The notes under the pieces: model-generated
The model's input: only the letters and a program-made list of their open reading frames with translations
The model's database searches: none
What the model was told of the DNA's origin: nothing
DNA from: Ignavibacteriota bacterium
GTDB lineage: Bacteria; Bacteroidota; Ignavibacteria; Ignavibacteriales; Melioribacteraceae
DNA: 64,000 nt
Assembly (NCBI GenBank): GCA_016708125.1
Contig: JADJGF010000001.1
Location: 3,990,001 to 4,054,000, forward strand
Direction: 5' to 3'
Position numbers and translations under genes: made by a program
Part shown: positions 1-8,695 of the stretch, piece by piece
How the letters are laid out: every line of letters begins with the position of its first letter
Numbering within the stretch: position 1 is the stretch's first letter

Positions 1-636
1 TAATTCATAAACAGTAGGTTTCATCAATTTTACTCCATTATACATAATTACAACTGATGCAAATAAAGCAGCATAATCATCAGCACTTTCGTATCCTTCC
101 CCACCGATAATTGCAATTAATATTCCTATAAATGCGGCACCGGAGGTAATAGCATCACTTCTATGATGCCAAGCATCATTTTTTACAGCAACACTTTCTA
201 TTTTTGTTCCTACGTTTTTAATTCGTCTAAATAAGATCTCTTTAATAATTACAACAATGATCAATACCAAAAGTGTAAATTCTGCCGGAGCATGATGCGG
301 AGTAATAATTTCATGAATACTTTGATAAATTATTACAAATGCAGCCAAGAATAACGCAATTGCAACCACGAGCGCTGCAAGCGGTTCAGCTTTTCCATGA
401 CCATATGGGTGATTTTCATCCGGTGGTCTTGATGCAATTTTCAATCCGGTTAAAACTACAAATGACGTAAATACATCAGCAATTGACTCAATTCCATCAG
501 CAATTAGCGCATAAGAATTCCCGACTATTCCGCTAATAATTTTAATACTTGCAAGAATTAAACTAGAAAATATTCCAACAAGAGTTGATTTAATTCCTAC
601 AGAAGCTAATTTGTAATTTATTTTATTGTTTGTCAA
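1..636 (-). CDS. Cation diffusion facilitator (CDF) family metal efflux protein, 3' part missing
   Basis: The frame is open from a TTG at 636 to the window edge (212 codons), so the C-terminal end is missing. The translation shows several hydrophobic helices and CDF hallmarks: ADGIESIAD in the second helix, the HPYGHGKAEP loop, and HHRSDAITSG, whose HxxxD pair is the metal-site pair of helix 5. CDF proteins export Zn, Fe, Mn or Co in exchange for protons. The first helix-2 ligand is Glu rather than Asp or His, so the metal cannot be named. The TTG start has only a weak ribosome-binding site and is the least certain part. No link to the glycan locus is visible. Confidence 0.85.
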   Translation of the reverse strand, partial: MTNNKINYKLASVGIKSTLVGIFSSLILASIKIISGIVGNSYALIADGIESIADVFTSFVVLTGLKIASRPPDENHPYGHGKAEPLAALVVAIALFLAAFVIIYQSIHEIITPHHAPAEFTLLVLIIVVIIKEILFRRIKNVGTKIESVAVKNDAWHHRSDAITSGAAFIGILIAIIGGEGYESADDYAALFASVVIMYNGVKLMKPTVYEL

Positions 637-666
637 AATATAATTTTTACGAACTCTTAAATTTTA

Positions 667-1917
667 TTATTCGTGTGAAGTTCCGGCGGCTTCATCTCTT
701 AATCTATTTCTTTCAGCAATTTTAGCAAATGGAAAATAAACAGCCATTGCAATTAATAATGATACAACTCCCCAAACAGCAGCTCTCCAATCACCACCGG
801 AAACGAGATAATGCCCAATAATTGGCGGTGTTGTCCAAGGAACATTTATTACCGGTCTGCTAATCAAATTAAAATCCATTAAAATATAAGTCCCGGCAGT
901 AAGAAATAAAGTAATTAAAATATATGGCATCATAAAAATTGGATTTAGTACAATTGGGAAACCGAAGAATATCGGTTCATTAATCTGAAAAATTTGTGTA
1001 GGCAATGAAAACCGACTAATTTTTCTAAATCCCGGTTCCTTAGAATTTAACATAATCAAAGCCAAGCCAATTGTAGCGCCTGTTCCGCCGACATTTACAA
1101 ATGTTGTGAAAAATCCGTACGCTGTAATATAAGGCAAAGGTTGATTCAAGGACATGGCAGTAACATTCTCGGTTAGATATTGTAAAAATATGGGAGCGGC
1201 AATTGCATCCATAGCATTATCGCCGTTTATTCCAACCGACCACAACAATGTAACTAAAAATGCATAAACTAAAATTCCGGGCAATGTATTAAATGCAAAA
1301 ACTATTGGTCTAAAAATTATTTGAACAAATTCATTTATATCTATTCCAAAAATATATCTGATAAGCCAGAATGAAATTAGAAGAAAGAATAAGGGAGTTA
1401 ATGATACAAATGATTCATAAACAACGGGCGGAACATTTTTGGGTAATCTTAAAACCAAGTTTTTTTCAGTGAAAAATTTTTGAACACTAACGGAAATAAA
1501 TGCAATAAGTATTGCAGTAAAAATTCCTTTTGAACCAAGATTATCCATTATCAATAAACCATCATCAGGATTAAACTGAATTAACAGAAATATTAATGTT
1601 GAAAGCGAAGCACTAATTATAGCCTCTTGTTTCATTTGTTTTCCCAAATCATATCCGATTGAAAAACAAACAAATACCGCAAGGAGCCCAAACGTTGCAC
1701 TAACTGGGATATCAAGTAGAACTCTGTACGGTTCAATTATTTTATCCCATCCGCCAAGTGGAAAGTAAGAAATAATTATAAATATACTTCCTACAATTGT
1801 CAGTGGGACAACTGCAACCATTCCCGCACGAATTGCTGACAAATATGCATTTTCGCTTAGTGCATTTAATGGCGGAACAATATATTTATTCATAAATCCG
1901 GTTGCAGCTTTATTCAT
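667..1917 (-). CDS. PTS sugar transporter EIIC, lactose/cellobiose family
   Basis: A 416-residue polytopic membrane protein. The segment around QINEPIFFGFPIVLNPIFM is the signature of the Lac/cellobiose EIIC family, the membrane channel of a phosphoenolpyruvate-dependent sugar transporter for beta-disaccharides such as cellobiose, chitobiose or lactose. I chose the ATG at 1917 because a GGAG lies 6 bases upstream; the in-frame TTG at 1929 would overlap that site. No EIIA, EIIB, HPr or EI gene lies nearby, and complete PTS systems are uncommon in this bacterial group, so this may be an orphan channel working without phosphorylation or with partners elsewhere. It sits 30 bases upstream of the CDF gene on the same strand. 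Substrate unknown. Confidence 0.85.
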   Translation of the reverse strand: MNKAATGFMNKYIVPPLNALSENAYLSAIRAGMVAVVPLTIVGSIFIIISYFPLGGWDKIIEPYRVLLDIPVSATFGLLAVFVCFSIGYDLGKQMKQEAIISASLSTLIFLLIQFNPDDGLLIMDNLGSKGIFTAILIAFISVSVQKFFTEKNLVLRLPKNVPPVVYESFVSLTPLFFLLISFWLIRYIFGIDINEFVQIIFRPIVFAFNTLPGILVYAFLVTLLWSVGINGDNAMDAIAAPIFLQYLTENVTAMSLNQPLPYITAYGFFTTFVNVGGTGATIGLALIMLNSKEPGFRKISRFSLPTQIFQINEPIFFGFPIVLNPIFMMPYILITLFLTAGTYILMDFNLISRPVINVPWTTPPIIGHYLVSGGDWRAAVWGVVSLLIAMAVYFPFAKIAERNRLRDEAAGTSHE

Positions 1918-2160
1918 ATTAAACTCCAAATTTTGTATGAAAAGAAAAGTTCTGCTCGATTTTTTGTTAATAAAGAATTTGACAAAAATAGTAATTATTT
2001 GGATTAGATTTTAGATTAGAGAAAAAAGAATTGAGATTTAAAAATGAGATTAAGATTTTAATAATAATTTTTTTCCCACTGCTACTTTTTACTTTTCTTT
2101 CAAAAATATCTCAACTATTAAAACTCAATTGGTTTTGTGATTAAAACCTCTGTATTCAGA

Positions 2161-4257
2161 TTATTGGTACAAATCTTTTCTATAAACAAATTCTTTTCCA
2201 TTCCAATATTTTATTTGAGAAATTAACAAATTACAATATTCATCCGTATCTGTAAGCGGCGGTTTTAGTTTTCCGTGAACAACAAGTGAATCTCTCATTA
2301 CGCGAAATCCATTTCCAACAATTATTTCAAAATTATTTAATAAGTAATTATAATAATAGTGTATGCTTACTTGGTTCACACCAAATTCTACATTAATTAA
2401 AAATTTATTTTCGTTTGAAAAAAGAAGCGAACTACCTAATGGAATACCTTCAATCCTTCGATTTATATAATGTGTATAATCCGTTTTAGGAAACAAAATA
2501 TATTCTTCTAAATCTGCAATTGGTAAAAATTTATATTCATAATTAGAAGTAGTTGGACATTGTCCATTTAGTTTTTCCGTTTCGATTACTAATAAACCAA
2601 CTTGTTCATATCCGTTATTAACAAAATTAGCAAATATTTCATTTTTACCATCTTTATCAAAATCAAATATCAATCCATTTGTAAAAAATCCGGCATTCCA
2701 CAAAGTGGAATTTATTCTTTTACCGGTTTTTAAATCCAATTGAAAAATTGCAGAAGAATAAGATTTAGCATTATTTGCCACACAAACCAAAGATTTTTTA
2801 TTTTTAATAGTTACTGTATCTATTAAAAATGAACTATAAATTGTATCCATTTTTTGCAAATTTGTAGTAATTGTGTCTTTAAAACTATATTGCCAAATCT
2901 TTGTTTTATTTTTATCAAAACATACAATTCTTCTAAAGTTAGATTTATCACCTAATTCAGAATATTCTTCATGAGATAAAATCACTTCATTAATTCCATC
3001 ATTATTTATATCGACCAATTTTTGGAAATAATTCAAATAATTTTCACCAGGTAATCTATAAGGATCGAAACCCACTTTATTAGTCCATAAAACTCTACCG
3101 GATTTATTTTTTACAAATACAGTATTTTCCGTGACTTCTAAATTTGCCGGATTATCATCCCAATCACGATATAAAAAGTATGCTACAAATATTAAAAGGG
3201 GTAAAATAATAATTGCGGCTTTCCAATTTTTCTTAAGTTTGTTTGCAGTTTTCTTAACATAACTTAGTTTCTTTATTTCAATTAGATTTCTTCTATTAAA
3301 AATATCGTAAATATTTTCAGCTGATTCTATAAAAAGATTTCTTTTGGGAAATTCAGTTTTAAGTTCACTAAGTTTTTTCTTTGCAGCTTCTTCATCACTC
3401 TTTGGAACTACAAAAATATTTTCAAATGAATAAAATACTATTTCAGTTTTTTGCGAAATTATTTGATTTGAAATTGCAATTAAATTTTGATGCTGGTCAA
3501 TTCCTCCCGTTATTGTTACTCCTGGTTTTATGCTAATCTGATAATCGGCAATATAAAGAGCCAATAGTTTTTCGATAAACGAAATTGCTAAAACAACTCC
3601 CAAAGAATTACCAATATAATTTCCGGCTTTCTGATCGAAATGAATTATTACTTCATGAAATTTGCTGATATACTTTATATAATTTTTTAAATATGAAACT
3701 GCAAATTCCCATGAAATATTAATTTGGGTTTCTAATAAATTTTCAAGATTCACTCCGCTCGGAATAATTATAAATCTATTTTTTATGTTGCATTTTTTAA
3801 TTTCAATTGAAAGACTTTCTAAAAATCCGGATAGGAAAATATTTTTATTTTCACTTTTTTCTAAAACCGGGAACTTAATTTGAGGAACTATCTCATTAAA
3901 ATTATTTCCGGCAAGTGTTTCGTTAAGTTTTTTAAATTTATTTTCAAAGTGTGAAATTATATTTGAATATTTTTCGGAATATTCCGAATCGGAAATTTTC
4001 CTTTTTATTTCTGATGCCTGAAGAATAATATTGTTGAAGAAACTGGGATGTACAAAATACGGATCGGTTTTTTCGAGTAGATAAAAATATTTGTCAATAA
4101 ATTCAGTCGCAAAAGCACTGAAAATACTGCTGTCATTTAGTGAAAGTATGTTTTGAAAATAATCATAAATAAGAAATAACTTAACTCTGTTTGAATTCCA
4201 ATTATTAATTTCATGATGAAGATCAAGTCTTCGATTTTCTAACTCAAATACATCCAA
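2161..4257 (-). CDS. Membrane protein with degenerate Lon-protease-like domain and FG-GAP-like outer domain
   Basis: A 698-residue protein with an unusual layout. Residues 1-170 form a charged, helical, presumably cytoplasmic region. Residues about 195-300 resemble the Lon proteolytic fold: GNSLGVVLAISFIEKL lines up with the Lon GPSAG serine region, ITGGIDQHQNLIAIS with Lon TGEITLRGxVLPIGG, and FENIFVVP with the following strand. Ser218 fits the nucleophile, but the catalytic Lys position is not a lysine, so activity is doubtful. One membrane helix spans about 345-363. The C-terminal half carries two Asp-rich calcium loops (DINNDGINE near 415, DFDKDGKNE near 538) typical of FG-GAP/VCBS propeller repeats. 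A role in sensing or surface-coupled proteolysis is only inference. Confidence 0.55.
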   Translation of the reverse strand: MDVFELENRRLDLHHEINNWNSNRVKLFLIYDYFQNILSLNDSSIFSAFATEFIDKYFYLLEKTDPYFVHPSFFNNIILQASEIKRKISDSEYSEKYSNIISHFENKFKKLNETLAGNNFNEIVPQIKFPVLEKSENKNIFLSGFLESLSIEIKKCNIKNRFIIIPSGVNLENLLETQINISWEFAVSYLKNYIKYISKFHEVIIHFDQKAGNYIGNSLGVVLAISFIEKLLALYIADYQISIKPGVTITGGIDQHQNLIAISNQIISQKTEIVFYSFENIFVVPKSDEEAAKKKLSELKTEFPKRNLFIESAENIYDIFNRRNLIEIKKLSYVKKTANKLKKNWKAAIIILPLLIFVAYFLYRDWDDNPANLEVTENTVFVKNKSGRVLWTNKVGFDPYRLPGENYLNYFQKLVDINNDGINEVILSHEEYSELGDKSNFRRIVCFDKNKTKIWQYSFKDTITTNLQKMDTIYSSFLIDTVTIKNKKSLVCVANNAKSYSSAIFQLDLKTGKRINSTLWNAGFFTNGLIFDFDKDGKNEIFANFVNNGYEQVGLLVIETEKLNGQCPTTSNYEYKFLPIADLEEYILFPKTDYTHYINRRIEGIPLGSSLLFSNENKFLINVEFGVNQVSIHYYYNYLLNNFEIIVGNGFRVMRDSLVVHGKLKPPLTDTDEYCNLLISQIKYWNGKEFVYRKDLYQ

Positions 4258-4273
4258 TTATTTAACCAAGTTT

Positions 4274-4304
4274 AATTGAATATGCATTTTTAACATATTC
4301 AATT
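4274..4304. other. Perfect 11-bp inverted repeat (hairpin) between two minus-strand genes
   Basis: AATTGAATATG and CATATTCAATT flank a 9-base loop. The hairpin lies 100 bases after the stop of the sulfatase maturase and 17 bases before the start of the Lon-like gene. No T-tract follows on either strand, so it is not a standard intrinsic terminator; it could be an operator, an mRNA 5' structure or a weak terminator. Confidence 0.4.
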
Positions 4305-4403
4305 TAACAAAATATTTTTATTTGAATATAATTTAATTAAATGTGATTTGAAATAATTTTATTTTTATTGAACTTTTGGAGAAATAAGAAATAAATAAAT
4401 ATT

Positions 4404-5657
4404 TTATTTTGATGTAAAACAGAATTTACTTTTTTGAATTTTCTTTTGATTTTTTAACCAACCCATAACATTTGCCGGAGGTCTTCCATTTTCTAATTCA
4501 TTAGCCATAAACTGCATAGAATAATCAATATGATTAAAAAAATATTTATAACCGGCACACAAATAATTTAAACCATTTTCACCATCGGGAGTTTTTATAA
4601 TTCTATGTTTTGGACATTCACCATTGCATGCAAAAAGAAATTCACACTCTCTGCAATATTTTGGCAAAGATAATTTTTTATCTAATCCAAATTTTGTCTG
4701 CTTTACTGAATCAACCAATTTCTCCAAAGATTCAGAAATAATATTTCCCAATTTATTTTCCGGATAAACATAATGATCGCAAGAATACAAATCGCCGTTA
4801 TGTTCAAGCGCCATAGCACCGCCGCATGCTTCCCGAAATATGCAAAGACTCGGCTGCTGTCCAATCCATGATTCCAATGAAATATCAAAAATCTGGACAA
4901 ATACTTTCCCAACATCTTTTATTAACCATTCATCATAAACTGAAGAAAGAAATTTACCATACTGTAAAGATTCAACAGACCAATTTGTAACTTCAGCATC
5001 ACCATTATAATTTGGTGAAACCAATTCCAATTCGTCATTTTTTTGGATTGAAGATTTTCGTTCAACAATCGGGATAAATTGAATAAATCCGCTTCCAATT
5101 TCTTTTAAGAAACTATAAACTTCTAAAGATTTATAGGAATTAAATTTATGAACGCATGTTAAAGTATTAAATTCAACATTATGTTTTTTTAGAGTTGAAA
5201 TCCCTCTCATTACTTGATTAAAAGAACTTTGTCCGCCCTTAAACAATCTAAATTTATCATGAATTTCTTGCGGTCCATCAATTGAAATTCCAACAAGAAA
5301 ATTATTATTTGATAAGAATTCTCCCCATTCATCATCCAATAAAATTCCATTTGTTTGAAATGAATTATAAATAATTTTTCCGTTTGAATATTTGTTTTGC
5401 AGATCAACAACTTTCTTAAAATAATCAACGCCTAAAATTGTTGGTTCACCGCCTTGCCATGCAAAGTTAATTTCATTAACAGATTGAGTGGAAATATATT
5501 GATGGATATATTTTTCTAATACTTCTTCATTCATTATCCAATTATTTGTATTAGGATAAATTTTTTCTTTCTCTAAGTAGAAACAATATGTACAATCCAA
5601 ATTGCATAATGGTCCGGCTGGCTTTGTCATAATGTGAAAGGCATATGATTTTTTCAT
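4404..5657 (-). CDS. Anaerobic sulfatase-maturating enzyme (radical SAM/SPASM)
   Basis: A 417-residue radical SAM enzyme. The N-terminal KPAGPLCNLDCTYCFYLEK holds the CxxxCxxC cluster motif in the form specific to anaerobic sulfatase-maturating enzymes. The C-terminal region carries SPASM cysteines (CGGAMALEHNGDLYSCDHYVYP and YCRECEFLFACNGECPKHR). Such enzymes oxidise the active-site Cys or Ser of a sulfatase to formylglycine without oxygen. Both sulfatases in this window have the Cys-type motif and are the obvious clients. The ATG at 5657 gives a protein beginning MKKSYAF and is preferred over the in-frame TTG at 5675. It is the last gene of the long minus-strand series. Confidence 0.92.
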   Translation of the reverse strand: MKKSYAFHIMTKPAGPLCNLDCTYCFYLEKEKIYPNTNNWIMNEEVLEKYIHQYISTQSVNEINFAWQGGEPTILGVDYFKKVVDLQNKYSNGKIIYNSFQTNGILLDDEWGEFLSNNNFLVGISIDGPQEIHDKFRLFKGGQSSFNQVMRGISTLKKHNVEFNTLTCVHKFNSYKSLEVYSFLKEIGSGFIQFIPIVERKSSIQKNDELELVSPNYNGDAEVTNWSVESLQYGKFLSSVYDEWLIKDVGKVFVQIFDISLESWIGQQPSLCIFREACGGAMALEHNGDLYSCDHYVYPENKLGNIISESLEKLVDSVKQTKFGLDKKLSLPKYCRECEFLFACNGECPKHRIIKTPDGENGLNYLCAGYKYFFNHIDYSMQFMANELENGRPPANVMGWLKNQKKIQKSKFCFTSK

Positions 5658-5709
5658 ATAAATACTTTCTTGCAATTATCAGCATTAAATCAAAATTAAA
5701 ATTTATTTA

Positions 5710-5877
5710 TTAGATTTTTTTATTCATCCAAAAAGGAGAAGTTAAAAACCAACCTATCGTTCCAAAGATCATAATTAATTTATTATCTTCTAATGTAACA
5801 ACATTATTAAACACCAATACTGAAGGCAGTATGCATGCTATAAGGCTTAACAAAGAAATAACTTTTATTGCTTTCAT
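5710..5877 (-). CDS. Small two-helix membrane protein coupled to the NCS1-like permease
   Basis: A 55-residue protein with two predicted membrane helices (about 5-24 and 36-50) and a lysine-rich C-terminus. The ATG at 5877 overlaps the stop of the upstream permease (ATGA overlap) and has AGGAG a few bases upstream, so the two are probably translationally coupled. I do not recognise a named family. Its size, hydrophobicity and coupling suggest an accessory subunit of the permease. Confidence 0.65.
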   Translation of the reverse strand: MKAIKVISLLSLIACILPSVLVFNNVVTLEDNKLIMIFGTIGWFLTSPFWMNKKI

Positions 5878-7280
5878 GAAATGCTCCTTTCTAATTCTTT
5901 CTTCTGAATAAAATAACTCGCAATTAAAAATATTGCAGAGGCAACAAACCATCCTGGGAGGCCAAGAAAAAATATTTCAACTCCAAATGATAAACTTAAA
6001 ATTAAACTAAACAATAGAGTTAATCCCCAAGCAAGCGCGGCAGCAAAATTAAACGATTTTCCAAATGTCTGAGCATAATATCTTTTTAATCCAAGTTTAG
6101 GAATAATATAAAAATCCATCATAATAATAGCACCCATTGGCATTAAGACTAATCCATATAATGCAACAAAATCTAATAATTTCATAACTAACGCCGGAAA
6201 AATGGAAGCCAATGTTGTAATAATTCCAACAACCATCGTAACTTTCCAAGTTTTCCATTCTGGACGGATAGCTTGCAAAGCCAATCCAGCTCTATAGATT
6301 GTTGGGTTTGCAGTTGTCCATCCTGCAATAATAACAGTTATAGCTCCTGCAAAACCGGCTGCGCGAAAAGCAATTGGACCTGGAGCAAATTCATTACTAA
6401 AATTTGATTCTTTTAAGAATAATGCATATAAAATACCTGAGGCTAACCATGCAAGATAGTGACCGACAAACATTCCTGCGCCGGAGTTAAATCCATAATA
6501 CCATTTTCTTGCATACCTTAAAATCGATAAATCAGCCATACCAATATGCATTGCCATATTTGCGAACCATGCAAAAAACAATACATGCCAAAAATTAAAT
6601 TGGCTCTGACCTTCCAAAGGCGTGCCGGTCCATATTGTTAAATTTGCTTTTTCCCAAAAATCAGATACAGAATGAATATCAAGGTCTGGCAATACAGCAA
6701 TTGCGGCGCTTAGAAAAATAAGTATCATCCAAGGTGCGGCAATATTTGCAACTTTTGAAACAAGATTGTATCCGAACATTGCGACTGTTGTAGTCAAAGT
6801 TCCGACTAAAATAACTGCAAAAACCCATCCAATACTATTTGGAAGCCAATCATTTAATGTGGGCATTTGAAGTCCAAAAGGAATGCCTACTGCAGTTGCA
6901 GATACAGCAATCATTGATCCTGCTAAAAAACAAAACATTAATGCATTTACTAAATTGTAAATAGTTGTTAGTTTTTTTCCACTTATTTTTTCTAATAAAA
7001 AATATAATGTAATTCTTTCTTTAACTGCAATTGGTCCGGTTAAAAAAGCCCAGCTCAATACTGCAAGAATATTTCCAAATAACAATCCTAGAACTAAATC
7101 ATTTGCTGCAACACCATGAGCGACAAATAATGGTCCTATTACGAATTCCGTTCCGGCAGTATGTTCTCCGATATACATACCAAGAAAACTTTTCCAACCT
7201 TTTATTTTATTTTCCGGAACCGGCTGCCTTTCAAATTCTTCAACAGAGTTTAAATGATCTTGAATACCTTTTTGTTTCAT
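5874..7280 (-). CDS. NCS1-like nucleobase:cation symporter family permease
   Basis: A 468-residue transporter with about twelve hydrophobic helices, resembling the permeases for cytosine, purines, allantoin and related compounds (NCS1). The conserved region GMYIGEHTAGTEFVIGP lies near the N-terminus and GWTTANPTIYRAG in the second half. The ATG at 7280 has GAGG five bases upstream and is preferred to the TTG one codon earlier. It lies 29 bases after the L-rhamnose isomerase gene and overlaps the small membrane protein downstream. The context makes a sugar such as rhamnose a more likely cargo than a nucleobase; that is inference. Confidence 0.75.
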   Translation of the reverse strand: MKQKGIQDHLNSVEEFERQPVPENKIKGWKSFLGMYIGEHTAGTEFVIGPLFVAHGVAANDLVLGLLFGNILAVLSWAFLTGPIAVKERITLYFLLEKISGKKLTTIYNLVNALMFCFLAGSMIAVSATAVGIPFGLQMPTLNDWLPNSIGWVFAVILVGTLTTTVAMFGYNLVSKVANIAAPWMILIFLSAAIAVLPDLDIHSVSDFWEKANLTIWTGTPLEGQSQFNFWHVLFFAWFANMAMHIGMADLSILRYARKWYYGFNSGAGMFVGHYLAWLASGILYALFLKESNFSNEFAPGPIAFRAAGFAGAITVIIAGWTTANPTIYRAGLALQAIRPEWKTWKVTMVVGIITTLASIFPALVMKLLDFVALYGLVLMPMGAIIMMDFYIIPKLGLKRYYAQTFGKSFNFAAALAWGLTLLFSLILSLSFGVEIFFLGLPGWFVASAIFLIASYFIQKKELERSIS

Positions 7281-7309
7281 CAATACCTCACCACAATTTT
7301 ATAGAGAAT

Positions 7310-8572
7310 TTAAATTCTTTTACTTAGAACTTTTCTTTCATAATTTATAATTTCGTTTACCCATTCAGATTCTATTGGAACATTATTTTTGTAGCAATAG
7401 TAATCCCAAACCGCACCTATTGGATAAAATCTTGCTTCTTCCATCGAGGCTAATCTGCCGATATAATTTTCATTTTTTTCAAAAGTATTAATTTTTACAG
7501 ATGGTTCTAATAATGCAATAAGTAAACTTTTAAGTGTTGATCTTATTCCAAGAACATAAGCTCCAATTCTGTTAACAGAACCGTCAAAAAAATCTAATGC
7601 AATATTTGTTCGTTTATCTAAATTGTATCTTACTATTTGTGATGCAACTTCTAAAAGTTGATCATTTAGAATAGGAATATGATCGCTATCCCACCTAACT
7701 GCACGACTAATGTGAAATAATATTTCATCTGAAAACTGAAGAATAGAACTAATTTTATCTGCAACATTTTCAGATAAATGAAAATGTCCCATATCCAGAC
7801 AAACCATTTTGTTGCGGCTAAGCGCGTATCCCAAATAAAATTCATGTGAACCAACCACATAAGATTCGCTGCCGATACCAAATAATTTACTTTCAACTGC
7901 ATCTTTAATATATTTTTTTTCAAACTCAATTTGGAAAATTTCATCAAGACTTTCTTTCAATATTTGTCGAGGTGTCCATTTATCAAATCGAATATCTTTA
8001 GAACCGTCCGGAATCCATAAATTATGAATTGATGGTGAATTAAATTCCTTTCCAAAGTGTGCAGTAATTTCCCTTGAACGTTTAACATGTTCAATCCAAA
8101 AATCCCGAATCTCCTTATCATTATTGCTCAATGTAAAACCATCATCAGCTTTGGGATGTGAAAAACATGTCGCATTAAAATCTAATTTTAAATTATTTTC
8201 TTTTGCCCAGTCAATCCAGCTTTCAAAATGTTTTGGCTGAATTTCATTTCGGTCAACTATATCACCGTAAAAATCTCCATAAATTGCATGAAGATTAAAT
8301 CTGTGATTTCCAGGTACAAGTGAAAAGACTTTCTCCATATCTAATTGAAGTTCTGAAATTGAACGAGCTTTTCCTATATAATTTCCGGTTACTTGAATAC
8401 CTCCGCCGGAAAGTTCCGAATTTGGTTTTTCAAATCCGCCCACATCATCGCCTTGCCAGCATTGAATTGAAATAGAGAAATCGTTTAACCGTTTAAGCGC
8501 CGATTCAATATCAATATTATTTAATGAATAAAAATCTTTTGCGTTTTCATAATTCTGTAAAATACGATTCAT
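7310..8572 (-). CDS. rhaA: L-rhamnose isomerase
   Basis: A 420-residue protein that matches RhaA along its whole length, close to the 419 residues of the E. coli enzyme. Recognisable blocks are CWQGDDVGGFE, GGGIQVTGNYIGKA, LDFNATCFSHPKADDGFTLS, DAVESKLFGIGSESY, LDMGHFH and VRWDSDHIP, which contain metal- and sugar-binding His, Asp and Glu residues. It converts L-rhamnose to L-rhamnulose in the cytoplasm. The start is supported by AGGA upstream of the ATG. No rhamnulokinase or aldolase gene lies in the window, so the rest of the pathway must be elsewhere. It points to rhamnose as one product of the locus; some rhamnose isomerases also accept other sugars. Confidence 0.93.
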   Translation of the reverse strand: MNRILQNYENAKDFYSLNNIDIESALKRLNDFSISIQCWQGDDVGGFEKPNSELSGGGIQVTGNYIGKARSISELQLDMEKVFSLVPGNHRFNLHAIYGDFYGDIVDRNEIQPKHFESWIDWAKENNLKLDFNATCFSHPKADDGFTLSNNDKEIRDFWIEHVKRSREITAHFGKEFNSPSIHNLWIPDGSKDIRFDKWTPRQILKESLDEIFQIEFEKKYIKDAVESKLFGIGSESYVVGSHEFYLGYALSRNKMVCLDMGHFHLSENVADKISSILQFSDEILFHISRAVRWDSDHIPILNDQLLEVASQIVRYNLDKRTNIALDFFDGSVNRIGAYVLGIRSTLKSLLIALLEPSVKINTFEKNENYIGRLASMEEARFYPIGAVWDYYCYKNNVPIESEWVNEIINYERKVLSKRI

Positions 8573-8695
8573 TGAATTTCCTAAATTTTTTATAGTTCAA
8601 TAATTAGCTATAACTACAATTAAAAAGTTCTAGTTAAAAATTAATATTGTTCAGTTTTAAAATTATTCACACTTTATTAAGTCAAAATAATTAAA

